A stretch of DNA of 64,000 nucleotides from Bradyrhizobium erythrophlei (GCF_900129505.1 NZ_LT670818.1:1674001-1738000); one strand, 5' to 3'; numbered from the stretch's first letter, positions 1-9,576 are shown. Numbers and translations are program-made. The notes: generated from the sequence alone by a model not told the origin.

Positions 1-1023
1 GAAATTATCGTCGGAGACCATGGTCAGCACGGTGTCGCCCTCCGGCGTGACGTGGGCGTCGATGCCTTCCATGTTGTCGATTTCCTGGCCGAAATCGGCC
101 TCGAAGACCGAGGGCCCGTCGACCACGGCGCCAGGCGTTACCGTGGCAAGCGCGATGCGGCGGATGCGGATGCCGAGGCCTTCGAGCAAGGAAAATTTCC
201 GCTCCAGCACCAAAAGATCGCCCGAAGGCAGCAGCACCGCATCGCTGATGTCGAAATCGTTGCTGCGTCGAACGCTGAATTGCCCCGGCGACGGCCCGCC
301 GACCAGGAATGCGATCAGATTGCCTTGCGCGTCGAGGCCGCGCTCGGACAGCGCGATCAGCGTGCCCGCCAGCGCCATGCCCTTCGGCACCATGACCAGC
401 GCCTCCAGCCCCTGGTTGAAGGGCAGCTTCTTCACCGCCGCCGGCATCGTCACCACCTCAGCCCGCGAGCGCGTAAACCCCTTGCTGAAATCGAAGCGCA
501 GCACCTGGTTGACGCGTTCGAGCCCGATATAGACATAGGAGCCGTCGAGCGCGATCGATTCCGAATCGAACCAGCCCCGCGCGGTGATCGGGCGACCGTC
601 GGGTCCCAGCATCGGCGCGGCCTCGACGTCGTCGAGCCCGATCATCTCGCGGCCCCGATAGACGATGCGGCCGGTGAACCAGCTGCCCTTGTCGCTGAAG
701 GAGATGAAGCGCTCGCCCTTGGCGTCCAGCCGCAATCCCGACAGCCCGCCGAAGCCGCGAAACGCCGAGGTCAGCGCCAGCCCGCTGCGATATTCGAGAT
801 TGCCGAAGCGCACGCGCGCATGATCGCGTGTGTCGAATGACGCCACCGGCCTGGCATTGACCTCGATCGAGACCGGCGCCGCAACGGAATATTTGTCCGC
901 GCCGACCGGTTTCGGCGACGGCTGCGTCGCGAGTTGCGCCCGCGCGATGGCGGGCAGTGCCAGGCTGGAAAGCCCCGCCGCCGTCGATGTCAGGAAGCGG
1001 CGGCGGCTGGGGGCTGTCCGCAT
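1..1023 (-). CDS. Esterase-like activity of phytase family protein, Tat-exported (3' end outside window)
   Basis: Reading on the minus strand from ATG at 1023, 341 codons stay open to the window edge, so the C-terminus is missing. The N-terminus has a twin-arginine signal (SRRRFL at residues 6-11), a hydrophobic stretch and a likely cleavage after ARA at 29, which indicates folded export to the periplasm. The body contains acidic motifs DSESIA and NMEGID and repeated strand-like segments, typical of the esterase-like phytase beta-propeller family. The substrate is not deducible; the family is defined by weak esterase/phosphatase resemblance. It starts three bases after the cobT stop on the same strand, so the two are probably cotranscribed, although no functional link to B12 synthesis is evident. 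Confidence 0.8.
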   Translation of the reverse strand, partial: MRTAPSRRRFLTSTAAGLSSLALPAIARAQLATQPSPKPVGADKYSVAAPVSIEVNARPVASFDTRDHARVRFGNLEYRSGLALTSAFRGFGGLSGLRLDAKGERFISFSDKGSWFTGRIVYRGREMIGLDDVEAAPMLGPDGRPITARGWFDSESIALDGSYVYIGLERVNQVLRFDFSKGFTRSRAEVVTMPAAVKKLPFNQGLEALVMVPKGMALAGTLIALSERGLDAQGNLIAFLVGGPSPGQFSVRRSNDFDISDAVLLPSGDLLVLERKFSLLEGLGIRIRRIALATVTPGAVVDGPSVFEADFGQEIDNMEGIDAHVTPEGDTVLTMVSDDNF

Positions 1024-1026
1024 ATG

Positions 1027-2928
1027 TCAGGAGTGCAATTTGCGCCGCTGGCCGGGCGCTGCGGGCGCAGCGCCGTGGGTTTCGCTGAACAGCTCGGCGA
1101 GCTTTTCGGTGATGGCACCGCCGAGTTCTTCCGCGTCGACGATGGTGACCGCGCGGCGGTAGTAGCGCGTCACGTCGTGACCGATGCCGATCGCGATCAG
1201 TTCGACCGGCGAGCGGGTCTCGATCTCCTCGATGATGTGGCGCAGATGGCGCTCGAGGTAATTGCCGGGATTGACCGACAGCGTGGAGTCGTCGACCGGC
1301 GCGCCGTCGGAAATCATCATCAGTATCTTGCGCTGCTCGTGGCGGCCAAGCAGCCGCTTGTGCGCCCAGTCCAGCGCCTCGCCGTCGATGTTCTCCTTCA
1401 GGAGGCCCTCGCGCATCATCAAACCCAAATTTTTCCGCGCGCGCCGCCATGGCGCGTCGGCGGATTTGTAGATGATGTGGCGGAGATCGTTGAGGCGGCC
1501 CGGATTGGCCGGCTTGCCGGCGGCAAGCCACGCCTCGCGCGACTGCCCGCCCTTCCAGGCCCGCGTGGTGAAGCCGAGGATCTCCACCTTGACGCCGCAG
1601 CGCTCCAGCGTCCGCGCCAGGATATCGGCGCAGGTGGCGGCGACCGTGATCGGGCGGCCGCGCATCGAACCGGAATTGTCCAGCAGCAGCGTCACCACGG
1701 TGTCGCGGAAGGTCGCTTCCTTCTCATGCATGAACGACAGCGGATGATAGGGATCGGTCACCACGCGCGACAGCCGCGCGGGATCGAGGATGCCTTCCTC
1801 GAGATCGAACTCCCAGGCACGGTTCTGCTGCGCCATCAGGCGGCGCTGCAGGCGGTTGGCGAGCCGCGCCACAATGCCCTGTAGATGCGCGAGCTGCTTG
1901 TCGAGATAGCTGCGGAGGCGTTCAAGTTCGTCGTGGTCGCAAAGGTCTTCGGCCGCGATCACCTCGTCGAATTTCGGCGCGAAAGCATGATATTCCGGCC
2001 CGCGGTGCTCGTTGGCACCGCGCGAATTCGGCCGCGTCGCCTCGCCCGGCGTTTCGTCGTCGCCGAGTTCGCCGTCGTCGAACGTGTCTGACGTAGAGGC
2101 CTGCGCGCTTTCCATCGCGCTCTCCGACATCTCGTCGGTGGTAGCCTGCGCCTGGTCGGCGCTCATCTCCTGCGCAGCATCGCTATCGGGCGAGCCCTCC
2201 GCGCCGGACTGGTCGTTCTCGCCGTCGCGGTTCTCGTCCTGGTTCTCGTCCTCGTCGGCCTCGGCGTTGCGGTCGTCGCCGAGCTCGAGCGCGCTCAGGA
2301 GATCATGCACCGCGTCGCCGAATTTCACCTGATCCTCGGCCAGCCGATCGAGCCGGTCGAGCCGCGCGCCGATCTTGTCTTCCAGCACCGGGCGCCAGAG
2401 GTCGACCATCTTCTTGGCGGCCGCGGGCGGCGCCAGCCCGGTCAGGCGCTCGCGCACCAGCATCGCCAGCGCGTCCGACAGCGGCGCGTCGGCGCGGTCG
2501 GTGATTTCGTCGAACTTGCCGCGATGAAAATGATCGTCGAGCATCGCGGTGAGATTTTTGGCAACACCCGCCATCCGCCGCGAGCCGAGCGCCTCGACGC
2601 GAGCCTGCTCGACCGCCTCGAACACCCCGCGCGCCTGCGGATTTCCCGGCATCAGCTTGCGATGCACTTTCGGATCGTGGCAGGCGAGTTTCAGCGCGAT
2701 CGAATCGGCGTGGCCGCGCACGATCGCAGCATCCCGCCTGGTCATCTTGCGCGCCGGCTCCGGCAGCCGCGCCTTGCCCGGCGCGAGCCCCGGCCGTTCG
2801 GCCGCAAACGTCACTTCAAGTTCCGGCTTCTTCGCGATCGCGCGCAGGCAGGCGGTCACCGCGCGCTTGAACGGCTCGGTCGGTGCTTCCTTTGATCCGG
2901 TGCGGAATTTCTGATTCGACGTCGTCAT
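1027..2928 (-). CDS. cobT: Cobaltochelatase subunit CobT
   Basis: 633 residues, full length for CobT. Together with CobS it forms the ATP-driven chaperone complex that helps CobN insert cobalt into hydrogenobyrinic acid a,c-diamide in aerobic cobalamin synthesis. Three parts are visible: an N-terminal helical region, a strongly acidic Asp/Glu-rich linker (about residues 215-310), and a C-terminal von Willebrand A domain with the metal-ion site DNSGSM near residue 420. The start MTTSNQKF matches CobT N-termini as I remember them. It lies downstream of cobS on the same strand, separated by an inverted repeat. CobN is not in this window. Confidence 0.95.
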   Translation of the reverse strand: MTTSNQKFRTGSKEAPTEPFKRAVTACLRAIAKKPELEVTFAAERPGLAPGKARLPEPARKMTRRDAAIVRGHADSIALKLACHDPKVHRKLMPGNPQARGVFEAVEQARVEALGSRRMAGVAKNLTAMLDDHFHRGKFDEITDRADAPLSDALAMLVRERLTGLAPPAAAKKMVDLWRPVLEDKIGARLDRLDRLAEDQVKFGDAVHDLLSALELGDDRNAEADEDENQDENRDGENDQSGAEGSPDSDAAQEMSADQAQATTDEMSESAMESAQASTSDTFDDGELGDDETPGEATRPNSRGANEHRGPEYHAFAPKFDEVIAAEDLCDHDELERLRSYLDKQLAHLQGIVARLANRLQRRLMAQQNRAWEFDLEEGILDPARLSRVVTDPYHPLSFMHEKEATFRDTVVTLLLDNSGSMRGRPITVAATCADILARTLERCGVKVEILGFTTRAWKGGQSREAWLAAGKPANPGRLNDLRHIIYKSADAPWRRARKNLGLMMREGLLKENIDGEALDWAHKRLLGRHEQRKILMMISDGAPVDDSTLSVNPGNYLERHLRHIIEEIETRSPVELIAIGIGHDVTRYYRRAVTIVDAEELGGAITEKLAELFSETHGAAPAAPGQRRKLHS

Positions 2929-2943
2929 TTCGGTCTCATCACC

Positions 2944-3063
2944 CGTCGTCCCGGCGAAGGCCGGGACCCATAACCACCAGCGACCGTCGTCGTTCCGAGC
3001 TCTGGCGCCATCGCCCTACTGAAAATTCCCGGAGTATGGGTCCCGGCTTTCGCCGGGACGACG
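2944..3063. repeat. Palindromic repeat, GTCGTCCCGGC type, between cobS and cobT
   Basis: The two 29-base arms at 2944-2972 and 3035-3063 are inverted copies with a single mismatch, separated by 62 bases. Each arm is itself a small hairpin (CCCGGC..GCCGGG type). The same family recurs here at 41,030-41,150, 49,873-49,987 and 60,689-60,818. It could fold in the cobS-cobT transcript and act as a processing or attenuation element. Confidence 0.85.
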
Positions 3064-3078
3064 CTTGAGAATCGACGC

Positions 3079-4095
3079 TCAGCTCATCGCCACGTTCACC
3101 GAAGACTCCTGCAGCTCCGCGTTGAAGCAGCGCTGATAGAATTCGGCCACCAGCGGCCGCTCCAGCTCGTCGCATTTGTTGAGGAAGGTGACGCGGAACG
3201 CAAAGCCGATATCGCTGAAGATTTCGGCGTTCTCCGCCCAGGTGATCACCGTGCGCGGGCTCATCACCGTCGACAGATCGCCGTTGGCGAACGCGTTGCG
3301 CGTGAGATCGGCGAGCCGTACCATCTTGTTGACGGTGTCGCGGCCTTCCTGGTTGCGGTAGTGATGCGCTTTCGCCAGCACGATCTCGACTTCCTCGTCA
3401 TGGGCGAGATAGTTCAGCGTGGTGACGATCGACCAGCGGTCCATCTGGCCCTGGTTGATCTGCTGGGTGCCGTGATAGAGCCCGGAGGTATCGCCGAGGC
3501 CGACCGTGTTGGCGGTCGAGAACAGGCGGAACGCCGGATGCGGCTTGATCACCTTGTTCTGGTCGAGCAGCGTCAAGCGGCCGGAGACTTCCAGCACGCG
3601 CTGGATCACGAACATCACGTCGGGACGGCCGGCGTCGTATTCGTCGAACACCAACGCGATATTGTGCTGCAGTGCCCAAGGCAGGATGCCGTCGCGGAAT
3701 TCGGTGACCTGCTTGCCGTCACGCACCACGATGGAGTCCTTGCCCACCAGGTCGATACGGCTGATGTGGCTGTCGAGATTGACGCGCACGCAGGGCCAGT
3801 TCAGCCGGGCTGCGACCTGCTCGATATGGGTCGACTTGCCGGTACCGTGATAGCCCGTGACCATGACACGGCGGTTCTTGGCAAAGCCGGCGAGGATGGC
3901 AAGCGTGGTGGCGCGGTCGAAGCGGTAATCCACATCGACATCGGGCACATGCGGATCGACTTCGGAATAGGCCGGCACCTCGAGGTCGCTGTCGATGCCG
4001 AAGACCTGCCGCACCGACACTTTCATGTCGGGAAGACCGGTGATCGCGGGAGCGGAAGATTCGTGCACTATGGTCGTGGCGGCGGTCGTCATCAA
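3079..4095 (-). CDS. cobS: Cobaltochelatase subunit CobS
   Basis: 338-residue AAA+ ATPase subunit of the aerobic cobaltochelatase. Walker A is GYHGTGKST at residues 81-89 and Walker B ALVFDEYD at 147-154. The N-terminal segment [15 protein letters not shown] is characteristic of CobS. It hydrolyses ATP to drive cobalt insertion by CobN with CobT. Two consecutive Met codons begin the frame; either may be used. cobT follows on the same strand after a gap of about 150 bases filled by an inverted repeat. I saw no B12-box in the upstream 300 bases, so riboswitch control is not supported. Confidence 0.95.
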   Translation of the reverse strand: MMTTAATTIVHESSAPAITGLPDMKVSVRQVFGIDSDLEVPAYSEVDPHVPDVDVDYRFDRATTLAILAGFAKNRRVMVTGYHGTGKSTHIEQVAARLNWPCVRVNLDSHISRIDLVGKDSIVVRDGKQVTEFRDGILPWALQHNIALVFDEYDAGRPDVMFVIQRVLEVSGRLTLLDQNKVIKPHPAFRLFSTANTVGLGDTSGLYHGTQQINQGQMDRWSIVTTLNYLAHDEEVEIVLAKAHHYRNQEGRDTVNKMVRLADLTRNAFANGDLSTVMSPRTVITWAENAEIFSDIGFAFRVTFLNKCDELERPLVAEFYQRCFNAELQESSVNVAMS

Positions 4096-4400
4096 TCCTC
4101 CGAGGTCCCGGGCGTTCCCGAAACCAGATTATTGCGAATATGGCTGCGGATGGGTGCTGGTCGGAACCTATCAGAGAGCAGGGTCCGGCAGAAGCCCGCG
4201 GCCCAATGAAAGTTCCGTTGCTTTATCATCAAGATAGGGGCTGGCCCCGGTTTTTGGAAGGCTGCCCTGCGAATCACGCCGTGCTTTCATTGACTATTTC
4301 AACCAGCGGCCCAAAGCCGCGCCCCGATGGCACTTTCCGCCCCCATCGCTACTTATGTTAGGTCTCCGCCTGGTCTGGACAACGTCAAAACAGGAATTTT
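4096..4400. other. Divergent intergenic region cobS / dedA
   Basis: 305 bases without a credible gene. A TTGACT at about 4290 could be a -35 box for the rightward DedA gene, but no good -10 follows. The GCCACTG motif of cobalamin riboswitches is absent on either strand. Confidence 0.5.
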
Positions 4401-5072
4401 GTGGCTTCCTTCATCGATCCCTTGATTACGTTCGTCTCGGCACATCCCTGGCTTGCCTATCTGACGCTGTTCCTGGCCGCTCTCCTGGAGGCCGTTCCGG
4501 TCGTGGGCTCCGTGGTTCCAGGCTCGACCATCATCCTGGCGCTGAGCGCGCTGATCCCCGGCGGCGAGCTAAAGCTTGGATGGGTGCTACTGGCCGCGGC
4601 CGCGGGCGCCCTGCTCGGCGACGGATCGGCGTTCTGGTTCGGACACCGCGCCCAGCGCGAAATCCTCAACGCGTGGCCGTTGTCGAACTATCCACGCCTG
4701 ATCGCCCAAAGTGAGGCATTCTTTCATCGCTGGGGCACGCTTGCGGTATTCTTCGCGCGCTTCGTGCCCCCGATCAGGGCCTTTGTGCCGATGACGGCGG
4801 GCGCGCTGGGCATGGCGCCGTTGCGCTTCTATGCCGTCAACATCCCGGCGATCCTGCTGTGGGCGCCGGCACATGTGCTGCCCGGCGTGCTGGCGGTATC
4901 GGCGCTGCACGAATATGCCGGCCTGCCCCCTCATGCCGGGATCGCCAAGCACTACTGGATACTGGCAGTGATCGGCGGCGCGCTGATCGTGGCGCTGGTA
5001 ACCTGGACGATCCGCCGCCGGCATGGCGGGATGGAGCCGACGGCGGAGCAGGTCCGAAAGGATTTTCGTTAG
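4401..5072 (+). CDS. DedA family membrane protein
   Basis: 223 residues, usual DedA length, from a GTG start with AGGA eight to nine bases upstream. The sequence has several hydrophobic segments, an early conserved VPGSTIIL stretch with acidic residues before it (LLEAVPVVGSVVPG), and the signature FFARFVPPIRAFVPMTAG. DedA/VTT-domain proteins are inner-membrane proteins tied to proton-motive force, lipid-carrier recycling and envelope homeostasis; a specific substrate cannot be told here. It sits between cobS and the J-domain gene, in the opposite orientation to both. Confidence 0.88.
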   Translation: MASFIDPLITFVSAHPWLAYLTLFLAALLEAVPVVGSVVPGSTIILALSALIPGGELKLGWVLLAAAAGALLGDGSAFWFGHRAQREILNAWPLSNYPRLIAQSEAFFHRWGTLAVFFARFVPPIRAFVPMTAGALGMAPLRFYAVNIPAILLWAPAHVLPGVLAVSALHEYAGLPPHAGIAKHYWILAVIGGALIVALVTWTIRRRHGGMEPTAEQVRKDFR

Positions 5073-5114
5073 GATTTTGCGCGCCGGCCGGGCCGTCAGG
5101 ATCCCCGGGGTTAG

Positions 5115-5771
5115 CTAGCCCGCGCGTACCACCGTCTTCAGATAATTATACGCCTTGATGATCTCGATCAGGCGGTCCTCGGTGGAGCGGTCGCCGCCAT
5201 TGGCGTCGGGATGGTGCTGCTTCACCAGCGCCTTGTACTTGGCTTTCACGGTTTCGAGCGTCGCATCGGTGCCGAGGCCCATCACCTGCAGCGCCTTGCG
5301 TTCGGCGTTGAAGATTTTTCGGGTTTCGACCTTGGCCTCGGCGCCGGCGCCGGGGCCCGGCCGCCAGCGGCCGCGGCCGTTGAGCTCGCTGAACATGCTG
5401 AAGGGATCGACGGCACCTTCGAGGTCGGCCTCGGGGCTGCCCTTGCCCTTCTTGGAGCTGGTGTTGGCGCCCATCTTCCAGGTCGGACGATGGCCGGTCA
5501 GCGCATCCTTCTGGTAGCGCGCGACCGCGTCCGGATTCATGCCCTGGAAGAAATTATAGGACTGGTTGTATTCCCGGACGTGATTGAGACAGAAGTGCCA
5601 GTACTCCTTGTCGTTGGTCCGGCCCTTGGGCGCGCGGTGCGGACCCTTGTTCTTGCATTCCGGCCATTCGCACATGACGGAGGCTTCGCGCGCCTGCGCC
5701 TGCTGCTTCGCACTCAGCTTGTTGGGCTTGATGCGAATGGAGTCGAAGAATTTGGATGAATCAATCGCCAT
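5115..5771 (-). CDS. J-domain-containing protein (DnaJ family)
   Basis: 218 residues. The J domain is C-terminal (about 160-216) with the Hsp70-stimulating HPD tripeptide at 187-189, so this is a class C J-protein, not DnaJ itself. The N-terminal half carries a Cys/His set (CEWPEC ... WHFCLNH) that may bind zinc, and a Gly/Pro-rich linker. It probably recruits DnaK to an unknown client. It is divergent from bolA with 109 bases between starts; bolA, this gene and cobS-cobT form a neighbourhood I recall as conserved in Rhizobiales. Confidence 0.9.
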   Translation of the reverse strand: MAIDSSKFFDSIRIKPNKLSAKQQAQAREASVMCEWPECKNKGPHRAPKGRTNDKEYWHFCLNHVREYNQSYNFFQGMNPDAVARYQKDALTGHRPTWKMGANTSSKKGKGSPEADLEGAVDPFSMFSELNGRGRWRPGPGAGAEAKVETRKIFNAERKALQVMGLGTDATLETVKAKYKALVKQHHPDANGGDRSTEDRLIEIIKAYNYLKTVVRAG

Positions 5772-5880
5772 GGCTGACTATGACAACGCAACGCGAAAAG
5801 CTTCAAGACTTGACATTGCGAATAGTTCTCTCTCGATATCGGCATTGACGAAAAACGGCTACGGACGTAATGCCGCGTTC

Positions 5881-6153
5881 ATGAACACCAAAGACGCTAT
5901 CACCAACAAGTTGCGCGAAGCTTTCACGCCGGAAAGCCTCGACGTCGCGGACGAATCCCATCTGCATGAGGGCCATGCCGGCCACGCGCCAGGCGGCGAG
6001 ACGCACTTCAGGGTGTATATTGTGTCGCCGGCCTTCCAGGGGAAGAGCCGGATCGAGCGCCACCGCATGATTAATGCGGCGCTGGCCGGGGAACTCGCAG
6101 GCAGCGTGCATGCGCTGGCGATCAAGGCGCAGGCGCCGGGGGAAGCCGGCTAG
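5881..6153 (+). CDS. bolA: BolA family protein
   Basis: 90 residues from ATG at 5881 (MNTKDAI). The BolA fold is recognisable by the helix-turn-like SRIERHRMINAAL segment and the C-terminal GSVHALAIKAQAP. A histidine-rich stretch (ESHLHEGHAGHAPGGETHF) fits the loop in which BolA proteins share an iron-sulphur cluster with monothiol glutaredoxins. Probable role: iron-sulphur or iron homeostasis and redox-linked regulation. An upstream in-frame extension exists but lacks BolA similarity, so the ATG at 5881 was chosen. A small kinase gene follows 24 bases later. Confidence 0.9.
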   Translation: MNTKDAITNKLREAFTPESLDVADESHLHEGHAGHAPGGETHFRVYIVSPAFQGKSRIERHRMINAALAGELAGSVHALAIKAQAPGEAG

Positions 6154-6177
6154 CCCGGTCGTGGAATAGCGGGGCCA

Positions 6178-6693
6178 ATGGCAGCGCAACGGCTGATCGC
6201 ACTCGCGGGGCTTCCCGGATCCGGCAAGAGCATGCTGGCCGAAGGCCTCTCCCGCGCTTTGTCGATGCCGGTTTTCTCGATTGATCCGATCGAGGCGGCG
6301 ATGTGGCGCAGCGGACTGGCGAGGGATCAGACCGGGGTCGCGGCCTATAACGTCGCGATAGCCCTGGCGGACGAAAATCTGCGACTGGGCCTTTCCGTGA
6401 TTGTTGATGCGGTCAATCCGATCGAGGCGCCCCGTGCCGCCTGGCGAAGCCTTGCCGATGCATACCGGGTGGATCTGAAAATCATCGAATGCGTATGCGC
6501 GGACGAGACCGTGCACCGCCATCGGATCGAAGCGCGGATCCGCAATATCCCCGGCATGCCCGAGATTAACTGGAATGACGTGCAACGACGGCGCGTGGAA
6601 TATGAAGCCCGAACCGATGCCCGGCTCACCCTGGATACGTCGGTCGGCATGCCGGAGACTATGCCTGCGGAGGCGTTAAACTACCTGCGCTGA
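6178..6693 (+). CDS. AAA family ATPase / P-loop small-molecule kinase
   Basis: 171 residues with a Walker A GLPGSGKS at 11-18, followed by an adenylate-kinase-like layout (VIVDAVNP strand, basic lid-like IEARIRNIPGMP). These single-domain P-loop proteins usually phosphorylate small metabolites such as nucleosides, sugars or gluconate-like compounds; the substrate is not identifiable. Position 24 bases after bolA suggests cotranscription. Confidence 0.8.
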   Translation: MAAQRLIALAGLPGSGKSMLAEGLSRALSMPVFSIDPIEAAMWRSGLARDQTGVAAYNVAIALADENLRLGLSVIVDAVNPIEAPRAAWRSLADAYRVDLKIIECVCADETVHRHRIEARIRNIPGMPEINWNDVQRRRVEYEARTDARLTLDTSVGMPETMPAEALNYLR

Positions 6694-7031
6694 GATTTCC
6701 GGGCCTCCGCCACGTTCGGCGGCGCCTCGGGCACTTGTTTCGTCTTTATGACGCAGGGGCACCCCCGTCTGGAATTCCTACGCCACCCCTCATCATATTG
6801 GCTGCAGAAACCGGCCTGCTATGCCGGCCAAACTGTTCATTTTGGTGCGGTCATGAAAGATCATTCTCAAGGCGACGCTGCCAATCCCTATTCCACGCTG
6901 ATGTGCATCCGGCTGCTTTTGGTGGTCGGCGCGGCAACCCAGCTCATTCTGCCCTGAGTGCCGCCGGCTCCCGCGGGCCGCTCACAACGCGCGCCGCAGG
7001 TTGACGAACAAAATCAGGTGCTGCCCGCGGC
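6694..7031. other. Intergenic region with a doubtful small ORF
   Basis: 338 bases between the kinase gene and the stop of the converging CNNM-type gene. Apart from the short reading frame at 6853-6957, it holds one weak hairpin (CCGGC/GCCGG around 6815). No clear promoter or terminator is visible. Confidence 0.4.
6853..6957 (+). CDS. Possible 34-residue hydrophobic peptide
   Basis: From ATG at 6853 the frame gives a polar N-terminus (MKDHSQGDAANPYS) and a single hydrophobic stretch (MCIRLLLVVGAATQLILP), which is what a small single-pass membrane peptide looks like. The Shine-Dalgarno sequence is weak and I recognise no family, so this may be chance. An in-frame ATG at 6748 would give 69 residues with less convincing sequence. 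Confidence 0.3.
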   Translation: MKDHSQGDAANPYSTLMCIRLLLVVGAATQLILP

Positions 7032-8339
7032 TTAGAACGACGTCCCTGCCCGCTTCGGTTTTTTCTCTTCCATTTCGGCTTCGCGCGGCACCGCCTGGAT
7101 TCGTAGCGCGGTGATGCGGTTGCGCTCGCGGCGCAGGACACGGAAACGGAAACCGTGGAAGGTGAAACTCTGGCCGCGTTCGGGAATCGATCGCGCCTCG
7201 TGGATCACCAGCCCTGCGATGGTGGTCGCCTCTTCATCGGGCAGATTCCAGTCCATCGCGCGGTTGAGATCGCGGATCGGCACCGAACCGTCGACCACCA
7301 CCGAGCCGTCGGGCTGGGCGCGCACGCCGGCCACCACCACGTCGTGCTCGTCGGAGATGTCGCCGACGATCTCTTCCAGAATGTCCTCCAGGGTCACCAT
7401 GCCTTCGACTTCGCCATATTCGTCGACCACCAGCGCGAAGTGGGTCTTGCGGCGGCGGAACGCCTTGAGCTGTTCGGAGACGGAGCGCATCTCCGGCACG
7501 AACCACGGCGGCAGCGCGATAGTGGAGACGTCGATTTTCGACGTATCGCCATCGGCGGCACGGATTGCGCGCAGCAGATCCTTGGCGTGCAGCACGCCGA
7601 TGATGTTTTCCGGCTTGTCGCGCCACAGCGGAATTCGCGTGTATTCGGTGGCCAGCACCTCGCGCACCAGGTCCTCCGGCGCGAGGTCGGCGTTGATCAT
7701 CACCATTTCGGTGCGATGGACCATCACGTCGGAGACCTGCAGCTCGCGCAGGTCCAAAAGCCCGCCGAACATGTCGCGGTCGAGCTTCTCGACCTTGCCT
7801 TCGTGATGCAGCAGATCGACCGCGCCGCGCAACCGTTCGGTCGGCGACAGGATCGGCTGGTTGGCGCCGATCTTGATGCCCAGAATCGTCATCAACACAC
7901 GGACGATCACCTCTATCACCGTGAGCAGCGGCCCCAGCAGGTACACCATCAGCTTCATCGGGCGTGCAACCAGGAGCGACACCCGGTCCGGCGCATTGAT
8001 GGCGATCGTCTTCGGCAACACCTCGGCGAAGATCACGACCAGCACCGTCATCACGCCAGTTGCGTAAAGCACGCCGACCTCGCCGAACCACGCCGTGAAG
8101 ATGCCGGTCGCCAGTGCCGATGCGCCGATATTGGCGATGTTGTTGCCGAGCAGCAGCGCGCCGATCATCCGCTCGCGCATCTTGAACAGGCTGGAAACGA
8201 CACCGGCTTCGCGATTACCCTGCTTCGACAGCCGCAGCATGCTGGCGCGCGAGGCGCCGGTCAGCGCGGTCTCGCTCGCCGAGAAGAAGGCGGAGACCAA
8301 TAGAAAGGCAATCACGATGGAGAAATCAAGCCAGTCCAT
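7032..8339 (-). CDS. Hemolysin/CorC family (CNNM-type) membrane protein with CBS domains
   Basis: 435 residues. Order: DUF21/CNNM membrane domain (1 to about 190, beginning MDWLDFSIVIAFLL with SASETAL near residue 20), a pair of CBS motifs (about 205-330, including VDEYGEVEGMVTLEDILEEIVG), then a CorC_HlyC domain (about 345-425). Such proteins are implicated in magnesium or cobalt efflux; the hemolysin name is historical. It is the third gene of aroK-aroB-CNNM on the minus strand, an order I recall from other alphaproteobacteria. An 88-base gap with an inverted repeat separates it from aroB. Confidence 0.9.
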   Translation of the reverse strand: MDWLDFSIVIAFLLVSAFFSASETALTGASRASMLRLSKQGNREAGVVSSLFKMRERMIGALLLGNNIANIGASALATGIFTAWFGEVGVLYATGVMTVLVVIFAEVLPKTIAINAPDRVSLLVARPMKLMVYLLGPLLTVIEVIVRVLMTILGIKIGANQPILSPTERLRGAVDLLHHEGKVEKLDRDMFGGLLDLRELQVSDVMVHRTEMVMINADLAPEDLVREVLATEYTRIPLWRDKPENIIGVLHAKDLLRAIRAADGDTSKIDVSTIALPPWFVPEMRSVSEQLKAFRRRKTHFALVVDEYGEVEGMVTLEDILEEIVGDISDEHDVVVAGVRAQPDGSVVVDGSVPIRDLNRAMDWNLPDEEATTIAGLVIHEARSIPERGQSFTFHGFRFRVLRRERNRITALRIQAVPREAEMEEKKPKRAGTSF

Positions 8340-8367
8340 GATGTGACGATCATTTCATCTATCGTTG

Positions 8368-8428
8368 GAGCATGATTTCCGGGGAAAGTCAGCCTCCGCT
8401 TGCGCGACTCGTGTTCCCGATCATGCTC
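8368..8428. repeat. Inverted repeat touching the aroB stop codon
   Basis: Nine-base perfect arms GAGCATGAT (8368-8376) and ATCATGCTC (8420-8428) with a 43-base spacer. On the minus strand aroB ends TAG, and the final G of that stop is the first base of the arm. The flanks resemble a palindromic element common in Bradyrhizobium (GGAGCATGAT...ATCATGCTC), but the centre is degenerate. Confidence 0.75.
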
Positions 8429-9576
8429 TAGGTTTTTCGCGCCAGCCTGGCCTTCAGAAAATCACGGACCAGCGACGGTTCGACATCGCCAGCGGTCACG
8501 GCGCGCCCGACCGCCTCCAAGAGGATGAAGGTGAGTCGACCGCGCTTGACCTTCTTGTCCTGCGCCATCAGCCTCATCAGCGCGTCGGCATCGGCAAGCC
8601 CTTCCTGGGCAAATCCCGCAATGTCCTGCAAATGGGTCGGCAGACCGACTTCGGCAAGGTGATGTTTGACGCGCATGGCGTCGGATGCCGGAATCATTCC
8701 GAGCTCAGCAGACAATTCCGCCGCCAGCACCATGCCGACGGCGACCCCTTCGCCATGAAAGAGCCGGTCGGAAAACCCGGTCGCGGCCTCGAGCGCGTGG
8801 CCGAAAGTATGGCCGAGATTGAGCAGCGCGCGCTCGCCGGTTTCGCGCTCGTCGCGCGCCACGATCGCGGCCTTGGCGCGGCAGGAGGTGGCGATGGCGT
8901 GCTCGCGGGCGGCGCCGCCGGCGAAAATATCGGCGTGGTTGGTCTCGAGCCAGGCAAAGAACGCTTCGTCGCCGAGCACGCCGTATTTGGCGACCTCGGC
9001 GTAACCGGCGCGGAACTGGCGCGGCGACAGCGTGTCGAGCACGGCGGTGTCCGCGATCACCAGCACCGGCTGGTGAAACGCGCCGAGCAAATTCTTGCCC
9101 TGTGGCGAATTGATGCCGGTCTTGCCGCCGACGGAGGAATCGACCTGGGCCAGCAGCGAGGTCGGCACCTGCACGAAATCGACCCCGCGGCGCAGGATCG
9201 CGGCGGCAAACCCCGCGAGATCGCCGACCACGCCGCCGCCGAGTGCGATCACCAGGTCGTTGCGTTCGATCTTCGCCGCGATCAGCGCCTCGCTGACCTT
9301 CTCCAGGCCGGCATAGGTCTTCGAGCCCTCGCCCTCCTCGACAATGATGCGCGAGCTCGCGATGCCGGCCTGCGCCAGCGAAGCTTCGGCCTTCTCGAGC
9401 CAGTGCTTTGCGACCGTGCGGTCGGTGACGATGGCGGTACGGACGCCGGGCCGCAAGGCGGCGAGCCGGGCGCCCAGCGATGGCAGCACGTCGCGGCCGA
9501 TCACGATGTCATAGGTGCGATCGCCGAGCGCGACATCGACGGTGACGGAATCGGAATGTTTCAGGGGCGCGGTCAT
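8428..9576 (-). CDS. aroB: 3-dehydroquinate synthase
   Basis: 382 residues from ATG at 9576 (MTAPLKHSD). Converts DAHP to 3-dehydroquinate, the second step of the shikimate pathway, using NAD and a divalent metal. Visible motifs are GGGVVGDLAGFAA, the lysine-containing GGKTGIN, and the metal-ligand region LNLGHTFGHALE. A longer in-frame N-terminus exists upstream but overlaps aroK and lacks family similarity. The start overlaps the aroK stop by four bases, so the two are translationally coupled. Confidence 0.96.
   Translation of the reverse strand: MTAPLKHSDSVTVDVALGDRTYDIVIGRDVLPSLGARLAALRPGVRTAIVTDRTVAKHWLEKAEASLAQAGIASSRIIVEEGEGSKTYAGLEKVSEALIAAKIERNDLVIALGGGVVGDLAGFAAAILRRGVDFVQVPTSLLAQVDSSVGGKTGINSPQGKNLLGAFHQPVLVIADTAVLDTLSPRQFRAGYAEVAKYGVLGDEAFFAWLETNHADIFAGGAAREHAIATSCRAKAAIVARDERETGERALLNLGHTFGHALEAATGFSDRLFHGEGVAVGMVLAAELSAELGMIPASDAMRVKHHLAEVGLPTHLQDIAGFAQEGLADADALMRLMAQDKKVKRGRLTFILLEAVGRAVTAGDVEPSLVRDFLKARLARKT

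Noticed and set aside
2305..2895. Plus-strand frames opposite cobT
   Set aside because: Antisense of a well-recognised gene; no start site or similarity.
4096..4400. Possible cobalamin riboswitch before cobS
   Set aside because: No GCCACTG B12-box or typical pairing elements were found on either strand.
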